Source: Allodiplogaster sudhausi
Taxonomy: Eukaryota > Nematoda > Chromadorea > Rhabditida > Diplogasteridae
NCBI GenBank assembly: GCA_945643635.1
Contig: CALZFC010000016.1
Coordinates: 3,488,501 to 3,552,500, forward strand
DNA: 64,000 bases
Direction of reading: 5' to 3'
Shown here one piece after another: positions 38,553 to 51,381 of the stretch. Position numbers and translations under genes: made by a program. Below the pieces are notes generated by a model, which saw only the letters and a program-made list of their open reading frames with translations, made no database searches and had not been told where the DNA came from. Positions within the stretch are counted from its first letter, which is position 1. Each line of letters starts with the position of its first letter.

Positions 38553-39112
38553 TTCTCTTTATCAAGCTCTCTCTTATTCTCGGGTTTTTTTGTGCCCCCA
38601 CGTACCGACTTCTTCCCATTCCTCTTCACCGTATCCGCTGAACTGTCCAAGTCGTCTTCAAAGATAGGGAGAGGGAGGGTGAGAGAACTAGAGAACGAGA
38701 GCGAGGGAGTGAGAGAGAGAGAGAGGGTGTGAGAGAGCGATAGAGAGACACAGAGAAAGAGAGAGAAAGTTGTTCTTGGCCGTCGAATCCGTCGTCATTC
38801 TTCTTTGGCCGCATTCCCGTTTCGAAATGTTTGTCCCACTCCCTGCTCCGTCGGAGGGCAACTGGTCAGAGATGGAAGGGAGCAATCGAAGGAATCGGCA
38901 GCGTCGAATCAAAGAAATCAACGAGAGTGATGCAGAGAAAGAGAGAGAGAGAGAGACGAGAGACGAGAGACGAGAGACGAGAGAAAGAGGGATAACAGGG
39001 AGAGAGAGAGAGGGAGAGAGAGAGAGAGACGGCGACAACCTCAGAGAGGAAACGAGAGAGTTTTTCCTCTGTTTGTAAGAAAGATTACAGCTTCTGCGCC
39101 GTTTTGGTACCC

Positions 39113-39154
<42 letters not shown>

Positions 39155-42100
39155 AGAAAATATGGGTAGCGAATACAACAACTCCAGCACGTGACGCAGG
39201 AATGGTGGCAAAAAACACTATATAGTAATATTTACTTTTCCCTGTCAAACGTACTTGCGGACGACTGAGATCAAGGAAATCAAGAGTCTTGATTCAAGAC
39301 TGATTATCTAGGAGTCGACAGGATGAGAACCGGCTGAAAAGTCCAGTTTCGCTTAGTAGAGGGTAGCAGAGGAGTGTTATAAGCAGAGATAGTACAGCTA
39401 ACTGGAGGAAACCGCTTTTGGAAATCGTTAATTCGCCTTCTTGTCTTGCCTATTCTCTCGTATCTCTCTTTCTCTCCGTCTCTCTCTCTCCCTCTGTATC
39501 TCTCTTTCTCTCTCTCTCTCTCGCTCTCACTCTTCCATAGGCGAAAGTAGCCTACATATGTAGAGTGATTAGCAAAAGACGGTACTGAAGACACAATGGT
39601 CGGCTATCCTGTTCTGGAGAACAAGTCGGTGAACACAGAGAGAATCGTTTTGTCAGTCTGCACAAAAAAACTACAATAAATTAATGACATCACTTGGGAA
39701 CGGCTCTGAAAATATATTTAAACATTTAATTTACTACAAAATAACGGAACATTCAAATTGGCCATGAATTAATTGATTGACCTTAACAAGTTAAGTTGAA
39801 AGCAAAATGAAGCAGATTGTTGCGCATGCTTGAATGTAAATGCCATAAAATACTATTATTTAGGCTTATTTTATTATTTTCTAATAAAATTAATTCTTTG
39901 TCCAAATAATAAAAGGTGCGAGCATACAGTCGCGAGAAAGAGTGCTCGAAAAAGAAAGAATGAACTTCTGAGAGCTTATGGCTCTAGAGAGGTATCTATA
40001 GATATACCCCTTTGTCATACTGTAATCGGGGGGTCCAGTACTTGTCAAGAAGGTGGCCGATCTCAGTCTTCTTCTTTTATTGCGAGTCCTCTTGTTAGTA
40101 GATTAGAAGAGTGCGTCTTTTACCCACCGATGAATGGGTGGGGGTGGGAGGCCCACCACGGGTGCTGGGGGCTCAGCTAGGCCCCCGGGGGTTAAGAAAT
40201 AGGATGATCCGGTCGTGACACTAACTCCGTTAAGAAGAGCGTCATTCACGCGTTCGTGGAGCTTGGTCGGGAATAGGATGAGTGGGAATTAGTGGGCGAG
40301 AAATAGAGAGAGAGAGAGAGAGAGAGAGAGATAGGGAGAGATAGATAAGGAGAGAGAGAGAAAGAACGAGAGATGCAACTAGTCCGTGAAGTTATTTAAA
40401 AAAATTTTAAATGGGCTTTGTAATACAACAAAATAAACTAGAAACTAAATAAATCGCTCAGATAAATGCAAAGGAATTTTGTTAAAATGAATAAAAGTGC
40501 CAGAGAAGAATAAATAAAACAATGATGTGGTTTTAGTGAGCAAAAAAAGGAATTTATAAGTAGTGAACTTATATTCGCGGAGTTCGAGGCAGGAATGATG
40601 GGAGAATCCTAAAGTCAAAAGAGGGAGATAGAGAGAGAGAGAAAAGAAATAGAGAGAGAGAGAAAGAAAGAGAGAAACAGAAAGAGAGAGAGAGAACGAG
40701 AAAGAGAGAGGGAGAGATATAGAGAGGCAATGAAGAGGTGCAGGAGATAATTATTAAAAGAAGAAAGAAATAGGTATATATAGATCTATATTTCTTTCAG
40801 AATTAGTTGTTCTTATTAGAGAACAAAGAAGCCGCCGAAAGCAAATAAAGACTTGATAAGTACTCAAACGAAGAGAAAAGCATGGAAGAGATGCACTCTC
40901 TGGATTGGTGTGGATCGAGTAAAAGAGTGCCGCTCTGGAGGAGTGTGTGGTAGGAGAAACGATAGAATCGACGAGCACTGATCCAGCCACTGTCATTGGG
41001 AAGATTCATCTCTCTCTCTCTCTATCTCTCTTTCTATATCTATCTCTCTATCTCTCTCTCTCTCTCTTGTTCTCTCCCTCTAGCAATCTTCTATCTAAGT
41101 CTTTTTCTTTCTCTCTCTCTCTCTATCTATCTCAGTCTCTTTCTTTCTTTCCATCTCTGTCTCACTCTCGCTCTCTCTCTCTCTTCCTCTCTCACTCTCC
41201 CTTCTCTGACTGGATCTGCGGGACAGCCCGGGTGAGTGTGTGACGCGTACCTGATCCGCCTGTCAACTCCCCCCTCCGCGGCTTTCCGCATCCCGCGCAC
41301 CCCTGTAGAGTTCTCACGCTCTTCCTGGAATCTGCTCTCTCTCTCTCTATCTCTCTGTCTCTCTCTCTGTCTCTCTCTCTCTCCTTCTCCCTCTCTCTCT
41401 GTCTCTGTCTCTCTCTCTCTCTCTCTCCCTCTCTCTCCCTATCCACATCTCCAGATGCATACACACTCACCCACTCTTGTTTTCGCAAACACTCACTCCT
41501 CTTCTTCTCCTCTCTCCGATCTGGCTCTGATCTGGTTGTTGCCTGTCGCCGCTGGCATACGAGAATGAAAATAAGGATTCGAAAAAGAGATGGGTCCCGA
41601 GAGGAAAACCGAGGGAACGATGGAAAAAAGGAAGGAATAAAATGTCAATGAAAAAAGTTCAATGTCCTACGGTATGCAGACGTTTTCAGAATGTATTCAT
41701 TAGCAACTCCTTTTTCTATCGCTCCCTCTCATATCTCTCTCTCTCTCTCTCTACCTCTATGCCTCTCTCCCTCTTGCTCTCTCTCTCATTCTTTGTCTCT
41801 ATCTCTCTCTCCCTCTCTCTCCCTCTTGCTCTCTCTCATTCTTTCTCTCTGTCTCTAACTTTCTCGCAAGATGTGCCCTAGGAAGGAGTGTCATTCATTC
41901 CATCGCAACTATCCTCATGCATTCAGGAACTGTTTGTGCCTACTTCCCAGGGACTATTTTTTGATGTGCAAAGATCGTCTCTCACTCGCTCGCTATACTT
42001 CTCTGCTCGTCTCTCCTCTCTCTCTCTCTTTCTCTCTCTCTCTCTTCCTCTCTTTCTCTCTCTTTCCGTCTCTATCTCTCTACTTCTCTCTCTATACACT

Positions 42101-43140
42101 TATTTCCCCCTCTCAACTGCACTTCGGAAAAAAAACAACAATCGGTATTATTGTTTGACGATTAGTACTGTTGTAATGTAAACGACGAAGTTAGTAAAAT
42201 ACAACAGATAGAATATCAATAGCAACGATTAATCATATCGGGTGAGTTAATTTAGAAATGAGGTGCAACCGGTGCCAAGTCGAAATTATCGACTAGCCTA
42301 CTTCTTTTTAAATAAAGGACTTGATCTGACTAAAACCACATACTTCACCTGGGTCTGGTCGGTCCGGAATGCTGCATTTCCTTTTCCTGACTCTTGTGCA
42401 GCCCCAGGCGGTTCCGGCGGACTACTGGGGCGACAATTTTGACGCTTTCTTCACATCCACACCTCTTTTCTCTTTCTATCCCACTGTCTCTCTCTCTCCC
42501 ACACGCACTCTCTTTCTCTCGATGTACATATGTATCTCTCTATCTTCCCATTTCTGTCTCTCGCGATGTCTCTCACTTCCCTTCTCTCTCTTTTTCTCTC
42601 TCTCTTACTCTCGCGCTCTCTGTTCACAGAGGCCGCGAGAGTTACTTCGAGACATATTCAACCTGCGCCAAGTCAGCGTACAGAAAGAATTATTCCGTCG
42701 GAAGCTAAATTTCTTCTCTCTCGCTCTCTTTTTCGGTTTTCTGCTCTCATTCTCTCTCGATGCTCTTTCTATTTCTTACTCTCTCTCTCTTTCTCACTCT
42801 CTCGTTCTTAGTCTCTCTTTCTCACTCTCTCTCTTTCTCACTCTCTCGTTCTCCCTATCTCTCGTTCTCCCTATATAGCCTCATTTCGTAACGGAAGCTC
42901 GGTGGTGAAGAAAGAGCCTTATTCCATACCTCTTGCATAGGTCACAATTTCGTGCTCGCGACCTGTGAAGAGGACCTTGCTAACAATGAGAGATCGTCGA
43001 CTTTATGTATAATGTAGAGATACATATGTATAATGGAGTAGGTTGTTAGTACTTGAGAGGTAATTTCTTCTCTGTTAACCTCTAATGGGTTCTTGCCTCT
43101 TCTCTTTTCCTCTCTCTTTCTCTCTCTCTCCCTCTCTCTG

Positions 43141-43177
<37 letters not shown>

Positions 43178-44380
43178 CTCATTCTCTATCTTGTTTTTTT
43201 CATCTCAACCTTCCGCCTTCCTTCAGAAGTATGCAGTTCCTTAGGAAAAAAGGCGTCCAACAGTGCTCATTGCCTCTCTATCGCTCTCATGATGTCTCTC
43301 TCCTCTCTCTCTCTCTCTCCCTCTCTCTCTTCTCTGTCTCTTTTTCTCACCCATTCAACTCCTTGATTCCACTCCTCTTCACCTTCTCTTTTTCTCACCA
43401 TCTATCGTGCTCGATTCCTCATATGCAGACAGGAAAAGGCCTCTCAGGCCATTAACGACAAAGAAAAGAGACGCTGTATATGCGGAAAAAGAAGTTTGAG
43501 AAGAAACATAGGAATCTATAGTTGATTCCGAGTGCGACCTGGTTGAAGTGGTGCAGACTTCAAATTAACAGAGGTTTAATTTAGAAAATTAAAACGGTAT
43601 CTGCCAGCACCGTATCTTCTGATCGTGTTTCAAATGGCATTCTAGGTTAAGCATCATGACCTTAAGTAGGGGTCGCCTTTGGAAAACGCGTGGGCGATTG
43701 ACGACGATGCGTTCAAGAAAACAAAACTATCCCAATGGCTGCCCACCATCATAGCAACCAACAGTGACTACAATAGGCAACATTTTCTTTTGCAGAAAAA
43801 TGCTTAAAAATTCGGATTTTATGCCAGTTAACTAGAGTGTTGTGTGGAAATCCTTTTCCTTACAATTAGACATGCCATTGCTGTAATTCAGGCTGTAATT
43901 ATGTTTCAAAATTTGGCACAGATCCGTGCAAATTTGGCGAAAGACCAGAGACCACGTCAAGGAGGATAGTTCACACTACCTCGATTATTTACATTCAAAT
44001 TAATTATTGCATTCGAAGGATGCTTTAAAAAAGGTTTTTGCAGATTGTGCTAGTAATCTAATCGAAATTAATAAAGATGCCCTTAGTGCATCGCTGTTGC
44101 TCTTTACTTCCTTTCTTTAATAGGTATGTTTATTTATGAACAAATTTGAAACTTTTACATTCCGAATAAGGCGAATAAGGAGGTGGAATAGAAAAAAAAT
44201 TGTTCAGAACAGAACACAAAGAGAGAGTCTCTTCTCGGCCACACACCTCTTCTTGCTAAGTAGTGTGCGTTACGCAATGTTTGCTTACGGTAGAGCAGAA
44301 AAGCGGCGTTCTTTATGCTCTCTCTGAGGAAAGAAGAGAGGAGGAAAAAGGAGGCAAAGAAGATTTAGTGACATCCTACT
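34301..44380. repeat. GA/CT microsatellite-rich gene-poor tract, part 2
   Basis: Arrays include 35515-35660 (CT), 36085-36245 (GA then GAA), 36848-36955 (CTTT then CT), 37145-37245 (CT), 37375-37530 and 37650-37735 (GA), 38510-38545 (CT), 38935-39045 and 39115-39150 (GA), 41010-41200 and 41335-41445 (CT), 41720-41870, 42015-42090, 42470-42620, 42720-42880 and 43110-43350 (CT). Between arrays are AT-rich spacers. No recognisable gene; weak exon candidates at 39.3 and 42.4-42.7 kb are given as findings. Confidence 0.75.
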
Positions 44381-44415
44381 GTTACACGTGCGTGGTAAAC
44401 GGAGGAAAGAATATA

Positions 44416-44457
<42 letters not shown>

Positions 44458-44589
44458 GATCGAGGAAGAGATGACATAGATGAATAGTGGGGAGGAGAGA
44501 AGAAGGGAGAACAAAAGAATTTTGGGAGACCAGCTGAGGGAGAGAGAGCGAGAGACAGAGAGAAGGTGAGAGCAGTGGACTAATTTATA

Positions 44590-44931
44590 TGTACATAGAT
44601 GTATATGTACATACAAACATAGGAGTAGATGACACGATCTTTTGTAATTGACGCGAGGAGGCTATGTACAATGAGAGAAGAGGTGCACGGTAGGAGGTCA
44701 TCTGTCTGTCTGTCTACCATGCTAGGGCCCACCATGACACTACCATGGGTGATGGGGGTGGCTATTACACCCTTTACCCTTTGGCCCCTTAGGCGATATG
44801 TAGGTAGAGAATTCGAGAATTCGGAAACTGGAAGGTCAACAGGTCGTGAACATCACGATTGGGGCAGCATATTTTCTGTTCTGTAGTTGGAGAAAAAAGA
44901 GAGAGAGAGAGAGAGAAAGGTAGAGAGATAA

Positions 44932-44974
<43 letters not shown>

Positions 44975-45125
44975 GAGACAGAGAATGAGATGGGTTAATT
45001 GGAGAAAGTAAAAAAAATGCACGACAGGAAACGCGACGCCGCCTCCGATTCCGCCCTAGTGTGACATGCAAATCTTCTATTATTATGATAATCTCTCTCT
45101 TAATTCTTTTTTCTTTCTTTCTTTC

Positions 45126-45161
<36 letters not shown>

Positions 45162-45333
45162 CGTCACAAAATCGTATGCTAAAGAGAAATGCTGACGGTC
45201 ATATTGAATGAATTATGTTGATTTCTGTTGTAGTATACCAACTTTTGTTGTTTGGGAAACGTCTCTATGTATATTGACTGCATATTGAAATGCGGAAGTT
45301 AACCAGATATGATTTCATTTGGAAGCGGAAGTT

Positions 45334-45376
<43 letters not shown>

Positions 45377-45885
45377 ATAATAATACCAATAGGCTTATTT
45401 TTTTATGTACATACTAGATGTATGTATGTACATATGTACGTACATATACAGGAATAGATGACACTATCTTTTGTAATTAAAGCGAGGAGGCTACAATGAA
45501 ACAAGAGGTGCAAGGTAGGAAGGAGCTCAGCTCGTCTGTCTCTCTACCATGCTAGCTCCCATCATGACGTTGACATGCCTGTTTGGGGGTAGAGGTATTG
45601 CATCCGTTCCCCTCATTGTCAGGCGACTGGTAGAGAAATCGGACGCTAGAAGGTCAACAGTTCGTGTACATCACCATTGGTGCACCATGTGGAGCTGCTT
45701 GGTAATTGGAGAAATGAGAAGGAAAGAGAGAGAGAGAAAGAGAGAGAAAAATAGAGAGAGAGACGGAACGAGAGAAAGGGAGAAAGAGAAAGGGATAGAC
45801 GAGAGAGGGATAACAAAACTGCGCGACATGAAACGGTAGATCATGAATTCCGAATCATCTATCATTATGATGGTCTCTCTCTCTC
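44590..45885 (+). repeat. Two-copy tandem duplication, ~0.83-kb period
   Basis: Copy 1 (about 44590-45085) and copy 2 (about 45420-45885) share in order: gtagatgacac-atcttttgtaatt, gcgaggaggcta, ctaccatgctag, ggtcaacag.tcgtg, a GA array, and cgacaggaaacg / attatgat. Similarity is moderate, so the duplication is not recent. Confidence 0.7.
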
Positions 45886-46066
45886 TCACTCTATCTCTCT
45901 CCATCTCTCTCACCCCCATCGCAACGTAATGATATTTGCTTTTCATGAATGTGTATTTCTCTGCAACGGTGCATGAAGCAATCGTTCTTGCATCTCTACT
46001 CTTCAATAATAGCTTTTATCGCCACATGTACATACATACATGAAAACATAAGGATGATAAAATCTA

Positions 46067-46529
46067 TCAATTAAAAAATTTCCGAACGGCGTCCAACACC
46101 CAGATCAGGCACAGAATGAGGAAAAACGGTACTCCAAGGGGTATTCCTGAAGCAGTAGCACCCGCTGCAAATCCGAGACCTGCGAAGAGCCGTGGAAGAG
46201 ACTTGGCAGTGGCGAGGGCGTAGAAGATGGCGAAGGAGCCGATCGGCCCAAAGGGTATCCGGAGACCTCCAGCGGCCGGGAACGATACTGCTCCGGCGGC
46301 TGCACATATGATCCGCGGGCCAATCAGTTCGATGATCCAGGTTTTAGAATGTCATTCTGCTCCGAAATCTTCCTCGCCATGGCAAGTGTGTCGAAGACTA
46401 GAAAAAAGACTATGGCAAGCACCGCCACTCCGACAGCCACAAGGGTCTCCCTTGGGACGGGCATCGCGCAGTGCGATCGAGATGAGGAAGATGAATTTGG
46501 ACACCAGCACCTTGATGTTCTTCTTTTTT
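46067..46529 (-). pseudogene. Frameshifted multipass membrane protein gene (3' part)
   Basis: The minus-strand coding signal switches frame twice. From about 46529 to 46455 it reads IKVLVSKFIFLISIALRDARP. Then the +1 frame carries RETLVAVGVAVLAIVFFLVF and MARKISEQNDIL (to about 46345). Then the first frame resumes with TWIIELIGPRIICAAAGAV and PFGPIGSFAIFYALATAKS, ending at a TGA at 46067-46069 after LDAVRKFFN. There are three or four hydrophobic spans. Both switches fall at short homopolymers (CCCAAGGG and CTAAAACC) and compensate each other. Either two sequencing or assembly indels or a decayed gene. No introns are visible within the segment. Family not recognised. Confidence 0.5.
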
Positions 46530-46870
46530 CTTATGGTCGAGAGGAAATCTTTAAAAAAATACTGCTCTATTTTACTTAAAAATTCTATCAGATAATAGCT
46601 TTGAGCAATGGTCACGACGAGGAAAATGATAACAAACGTATTATTTTCGCTACATAGCTTACCATTAATAAAAAGAACAAATTTTTTCACGCGTTGACAA
46701 ACACAAGGAAACTACATATTTATCACTAATTGCTGCAACATACACTAAAAAAAGCGGTACGAGACTGCCAATATGCGAGGATGATTGCTCTTCAGTGCCG
46801 GCATGACCATGAGTGAGTGAGTGAGTGTAACGCAATCGATGGCACCAATATATTCTCTGAGAGACCTAAG

Positions 46871-48025
46871 TAGAGACCGCAGACGATTTTTTCAAACCGT
46901 TTGAAAATGTAAAGACGGACTGTTTTTAGGGAGCTTAGGTGATGAGAAAACTATTTCTAAAATCAGAATCCCACGAGAGTTTGAAAATATCTTATAAAAA
47001 CGCCTTTAAAAAGCGCGAGTTATTGGGAAGATGACGGCCTACAGTAAGCCCGCACACGTATGTCAACGTGTCAAATGGAGTTCGGCTGGTCAGATGCTCG
47101 AGCCAGACGATAGTAACTGTGCTCGATAAATTTAATTCCAATTACTTTTCTATTCTTTTTTTTTTAAATCTAATTTTAAAATATCCGGCTAATCTCCATG
47201 ATCAGTTCCTAAGTGCTTTCACATCCTCAAATCGCCTCTATCGAAGTGGTTAATTATTTCGACTAAAAAATAGCCACATAATCAACGACAATTCACTATG
47301 GCGTCGCATAATCTCGGTCATAGTCTACATAGGTATACTGGCGGATGTCTTCTATCATAAAATGATGTTTAAAAATCCCGAGGATATCTGGGATACATAT
47401 TAAATCATTATAACTGGGAGAAACCAAGAAGTGGTAATACTGTTCGAGGGAAATTTTTCGGGTTTGCTCGCAATATGCGAACAAAAAAAAATCAGTGTGC
47501 TGAATCCAGATTGGCTTTAAGTATAATCCACCTGCAAGAATCGATCAGGAAATACCGATAAACGAAATGGGACATAAAAATAAGCTTGAACCTGTTTCAG
47601 CTGGAAACTATCTATCAATGATATTTCCTTGTGGCGTCGGAGAAATTCGACAAGAAACCGCCTAGCTATCACACAACATGCCATCTAATATTAAATTAAA
47701 CTAAGAATCCCCGAGCTTGAGGATGAACCAAATTATAGTTGAAAAACTGAAAAAGCCAAGCTCACGGAAAAAACCTTCTATTGAGGTTTTCTCAGAGTAG
47801 TGCCCGTGAATGCAAGACAGGATAGCGCCCAACACTTTGAAAAACCTTCCTTTAAAATATTCACAAAAATATTCTTGACAAGTTAACCGACAAACTGCAA
47901 AAAAGAATAAAAAGTTATAGAACAAGCTCTCTTCAAAAATTTGAATTGATCAGTCCGAACTTGATTGGGTTACGGTAGGTTGACCCAGTTTTGCGTTATG
48001 TCATTCTTTCATTCTGCGGTCTCTA
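46871..48025. mobile_element. hAT-type DNA transposon, non-autonomous, copy 2
   Basis: Same family as the element at 17672-18842. Ends TAGAGACCGCAG and CTGCGGTCTCTA are perfect 12-bp inverted repeats. Perfect 8-bp target duplications GACCTAAG lie at 46863-46870 and 48026-48033. It is 1155 bp and has no transposase. Same orientation as copy 1. Confidence 0.88.
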
Positions 48026-48247
48026 GACCTAAGGGAAAGCGTTACTCTATTTCTCTCAAAACTCTTATGTTCATTTGTATGTTTACATTTCCACGAAGTT
48101 CTTTCTCCATCTTTTACTCTCTCTCCCTCTCTCTCCCTCTTTTTCTCTTTCTCTCTCTCTCACTCTCACTGACAAACAAACCTTTTTGATTCGAAAGAAA
48201 AGATAGCATAATAATGTTTTCAAAAATATCAAAAAAGCAAAAGAATT

Positions 48248-48318
48248 GCCCATGGCAGGAATCGAACCTGCGTCGCCACGGCCACAACGTGGAGTACTAA
48301 CCACTATACTACATGGGC
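48248..48318 (-). tRNA. tRNA-His (GTG)
   Basis: On the minus strand the 71-nt sequence folds as a full cloverleaf: acceptor stem GCCCATG/CATGGGC, D arm TAGTATAGTGGTTAGTAC, anticodon stem CCACG/CGTGG around loop TTGTGGC with anticodon GTG (48283-48285), and T arm CAGGTTCGATTCCTG. The B box (GGTTCGATTCC) is perfect and there is no intron. The base before position 1 is G in the genome, which for tRNA-His matches the required G-1. Confidence 0.95.
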
Positions 48319-49006
48319 CGATAGCCGAAGGCGTAGACGCTGCTAATGTTCACACCCTGGGGAACTTTGTCTCATCACTTTCGTTCTCGATAAGATACAG
48401 AAAACTGTTGCAAACACTGATTTATCAAACAAAATTTTGCTTAAAAAATATAATGAAATAAACTAATAAGGCCGATTAAAATCTTAATTTGCAAGAGCAT
48501 CTTCTGGATTAAAATAAATAAAGTCTCACACAGATTCACCTTTCTGATCGTAAAATTACGGTATCCGAGGGCAAACATTTTCCGAGAATAAGTTGCTGGA
48601 AAATTTTGTGAGTTTGCGGATATTTTCTTGGTTTCCGAGTTGGTTGTTATGATTTGTTGGCATTAAACTGTTTGCCTATGCAAGCGGCGCAACCCCACAT
48701 GGTTTCCTTACGAGTATACTTCATTAAAGTCTTGAAAATGTCGTGTGGTTTTGGTTGAAAAAGAAACCTTCCTAACGAAATAAAATTATGTTGGAAATTG
48801 GACAACTGTTTCCCCTGTCGCTTTGCTATTCTTTCGACAAAACTTGATGGCGAGCAAATTTTATCTCTCGTTCTTCTCCTTATGTAATTGAATTTTTGTG
48901 CCTTGCGCAGCAAATTTTACGCGAATTGTTTGGAAGTTATAAAGGTATTTCGTGTTTGGATTCAGATTTGGTTTTGAAAACTAAACGTTCCCGCCATTCT
49001 GCAGGG
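48319..49006. other. Spacer upstream of the ATP synthase d gene
   Basis: No gene seen. An acceptor (ctgcag) at 49004 just before the ATG points to a 5' UTR intron in this spacer. Confidence 0.4.
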
Positions 49007-51043
49007 ATGGCAACGAAGCGCGTCGCAACCAGCTCGGTGAACTGGGCCAAGCTGAGCGAGCGCCTCGTGCCCGAGCACGCCGCCGAGCTGGCGCGCGTCA
49101 AGGGACAGAATTCGACCTTCGCCGCCGCTGTCTCGCAGCTCCCGGCCGATCTGCCCAAGGTAGGGGCTTCAGAGCGGCTCTTTCCTTAAAAAACACTTCT
49201 TTAAATCGCAAAAAAATATACAAAATACACATTATATTTGCCACGGCCGAAACCGTCCCTTATTCATCATTCGGGGTCGATTCTATTTTGGTTCCGGCTT
49301 TTTCATTCCAAGGCTGGGGTATCACCCACCATACGAAAATGATCTGCGATTAAAGAGCTGTTTAGCACGAAGACATGCAACTTTTACCGAGCGCAAACGG
49401 AGTCGGAAGGAGAGTTTTGAACGGCATTTAAGTGCAACAGGCGCTTTTCTTTCACCTGGAATTCTCATTACCGGCTTCCCAGCAAGAATAAACGTTGGGT
49501 GCGATGGTTGAGCTCCATAATTTACTTCTTTGGAACCGGATATATTCGCCACTGTTTTACTACAACTCTTTCTCATTGCGACTAGAAGTATTTGGTGTGT
49601 GTGTTAGTAAATCAGTGGAAGTGGAATGTCGTTTAGAAGCGAATCGTCTTGTTGACTTTCCCGACATGGTTTATTTGTATTGTAATTGGAATCTCGAGAT
49701 GAGCAACACGCATGGTATTAGTTGACTTGGAAGTGATTATGAGATGTAGGAAATGCAAACCGTAGGTTTTTTTTTTTTTTGAAAGAAGAATGGTATTTCG
49801 GTGTGTGGTACTTGACAACTGGTGATAAGATGATTCCCAGGGTAATAAATGCCACTGTTGACTACTTGTGAAAACACGACGGGTTGAGGGTCTGGAACCC
49901 GCAAACAAAGTCAAAATCTAGTTGTGATACGGTTTCAAGGAGGCCCAAATTCAGGATGTGTACCATTTTAACCCCGATGATTCCATTCTTTTCCAGGTTG
50001 ACTTCGCCGCCCTGAAGAAGCAGCTTCCTTCGCATGCGGCCGTCCTCGACTCGCTGCAGAAACAGTACGAGGCCATCAAGATTCCGTACGGCGAAGTGCC
50101 CAAGGACTACCTCAAGGTGGAGTTATAAACGGACTCTGTTTCGAGCTTATACGAGCTGTTCTTATTGTCAGAACTACCTCAAGTTACCCCCCCCCCATAT
50201 CCGGAGAACGTTTTGATCTTACAAGAGCAATTGTTAACAAGTAACGTAAGAGCACCGTTTAGTCTTCAGTAAATGTTTTAAGCTTGTCTTCTTTTCCTTA
50301 TCTTCGAACATTGCTTAAGATTTATCTCCATTCCTTTTGCAGGAGGTCGACCAGTGGGCAGAGTTCAACAAGGAGCGCATCGCGCTCCACGAACTGAAGG
50401 TCGCCGACGGACTCGAGCAGGCCAAGAAGGTTGGTGCAAAGGGACGAAACCCCGGCCCAGGGAAGGGACCCACGGCTCTTTTGCCAGCCTGGACTTTGGT
50501 GTCCCCAGTTGCTAACAATAGGCTCTTTCTCGAAGAGTTGAGTTGGCCGATCTCGATTATAAATAGTTACTTTCGGTGATTCCCACATTGTGAGTGAAGA
50601 TAAACGAAGAGAACGAAGAGAATGATAGATTGATCGGCTAACCACATTTGCTTCTGCAAACTGTACCGCTAACGATTTCTCAAAATCATCTGGGGTTTAG
50701 TGTGTGTTTGGTTATTATTTCAATTCCCTTTTATATACATCCGGGAATATGTCAATGAATAAATTAACAGTTTTTTTTTGTTATCTAGCGCCTTTATATA
50801 TGCGAGAGAGAAAATGTTTATGATTTTATTTTTTTAATTAACAATATATTAATATTTGTGCACAGGTCGAGTCGAAGTGGGCAGCAGCTCCGCCCGTCGA
50901 GCACTTTGACCGCCAGCACTTCTCGGAGTACTTCCCGCAGCACTTCTACGATCTGCGCTTCCAGCCACGACTCCCCGACCCGTGCAACATTGGCATCAAC
51001 GAGTCACCCGAGATTGAGCAGCGCTTCAAGGATTACAAGGTAA

Positions 51044-51078
<35 letters not shown>

Positions 51079-51381
51079 AGAAGCAGAGAAGAACGAGAGA
51101 GAGAGAGAGGGGGAAGGGAGATGTGAGAAAAAGCTACCAGGAAGTGTTCATTCATGATCTTGAGAAGCTTCGATCTATACCCGGAATGAAGCTTTCCGCT
51201 GAACAGAGAGAGAGAGAGAGAAATATTTATGATGAAAATTGTTTTTTTTTTATATTTTATTTTTAGTCCGATCACCATAGATATATAAAGTTGTGTTTTA
51301 TTATTATTATTTGAACAAAAAAAAACAAAAGTATCCATTTCTAAGGTTCTCCGACGTGCCGACAAGGTGGACGACCACTAG
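49007..51381 (+). CDS. ATP5PD: Mitochondrial ATP synthase subunit d (peripheral stalk)
   Basis: Exons 49007-49159, 49997-50116, 50343-50429, 50866-51039 and 51346-51381, all phase 0, encode 189 residues. Typical features are the N-terminal VNWAKLSERL, the repeated Phe/Ala-rich helix (DFAALKKQLPSHAAVLDSLQ), IPYGEVPKDYLKEVDQW and the C-terminal DLRFQPRLPDPCNIGINESP. Animal subunit d is about 160-180 residues, so this one is slightly long. It lies in the peripheral stalk of F1Fo-ATP synthase on the matrix side; no classical presequence is seen, as is usual for this subunit. Donor GTTGGT follows exon 3; exon 4's donor leads into a (GA)n array; exon 5's acceptor is tctaag. Confidence 0.94.

Noticed and set aside
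38559..38665. Minus-strand exon-like stretch with acceptor TTTGAAG and donor GTACGT
   Set aside because: Open in two frames, no partner exon with fitting phase within the surrounding GA/CT arrays.
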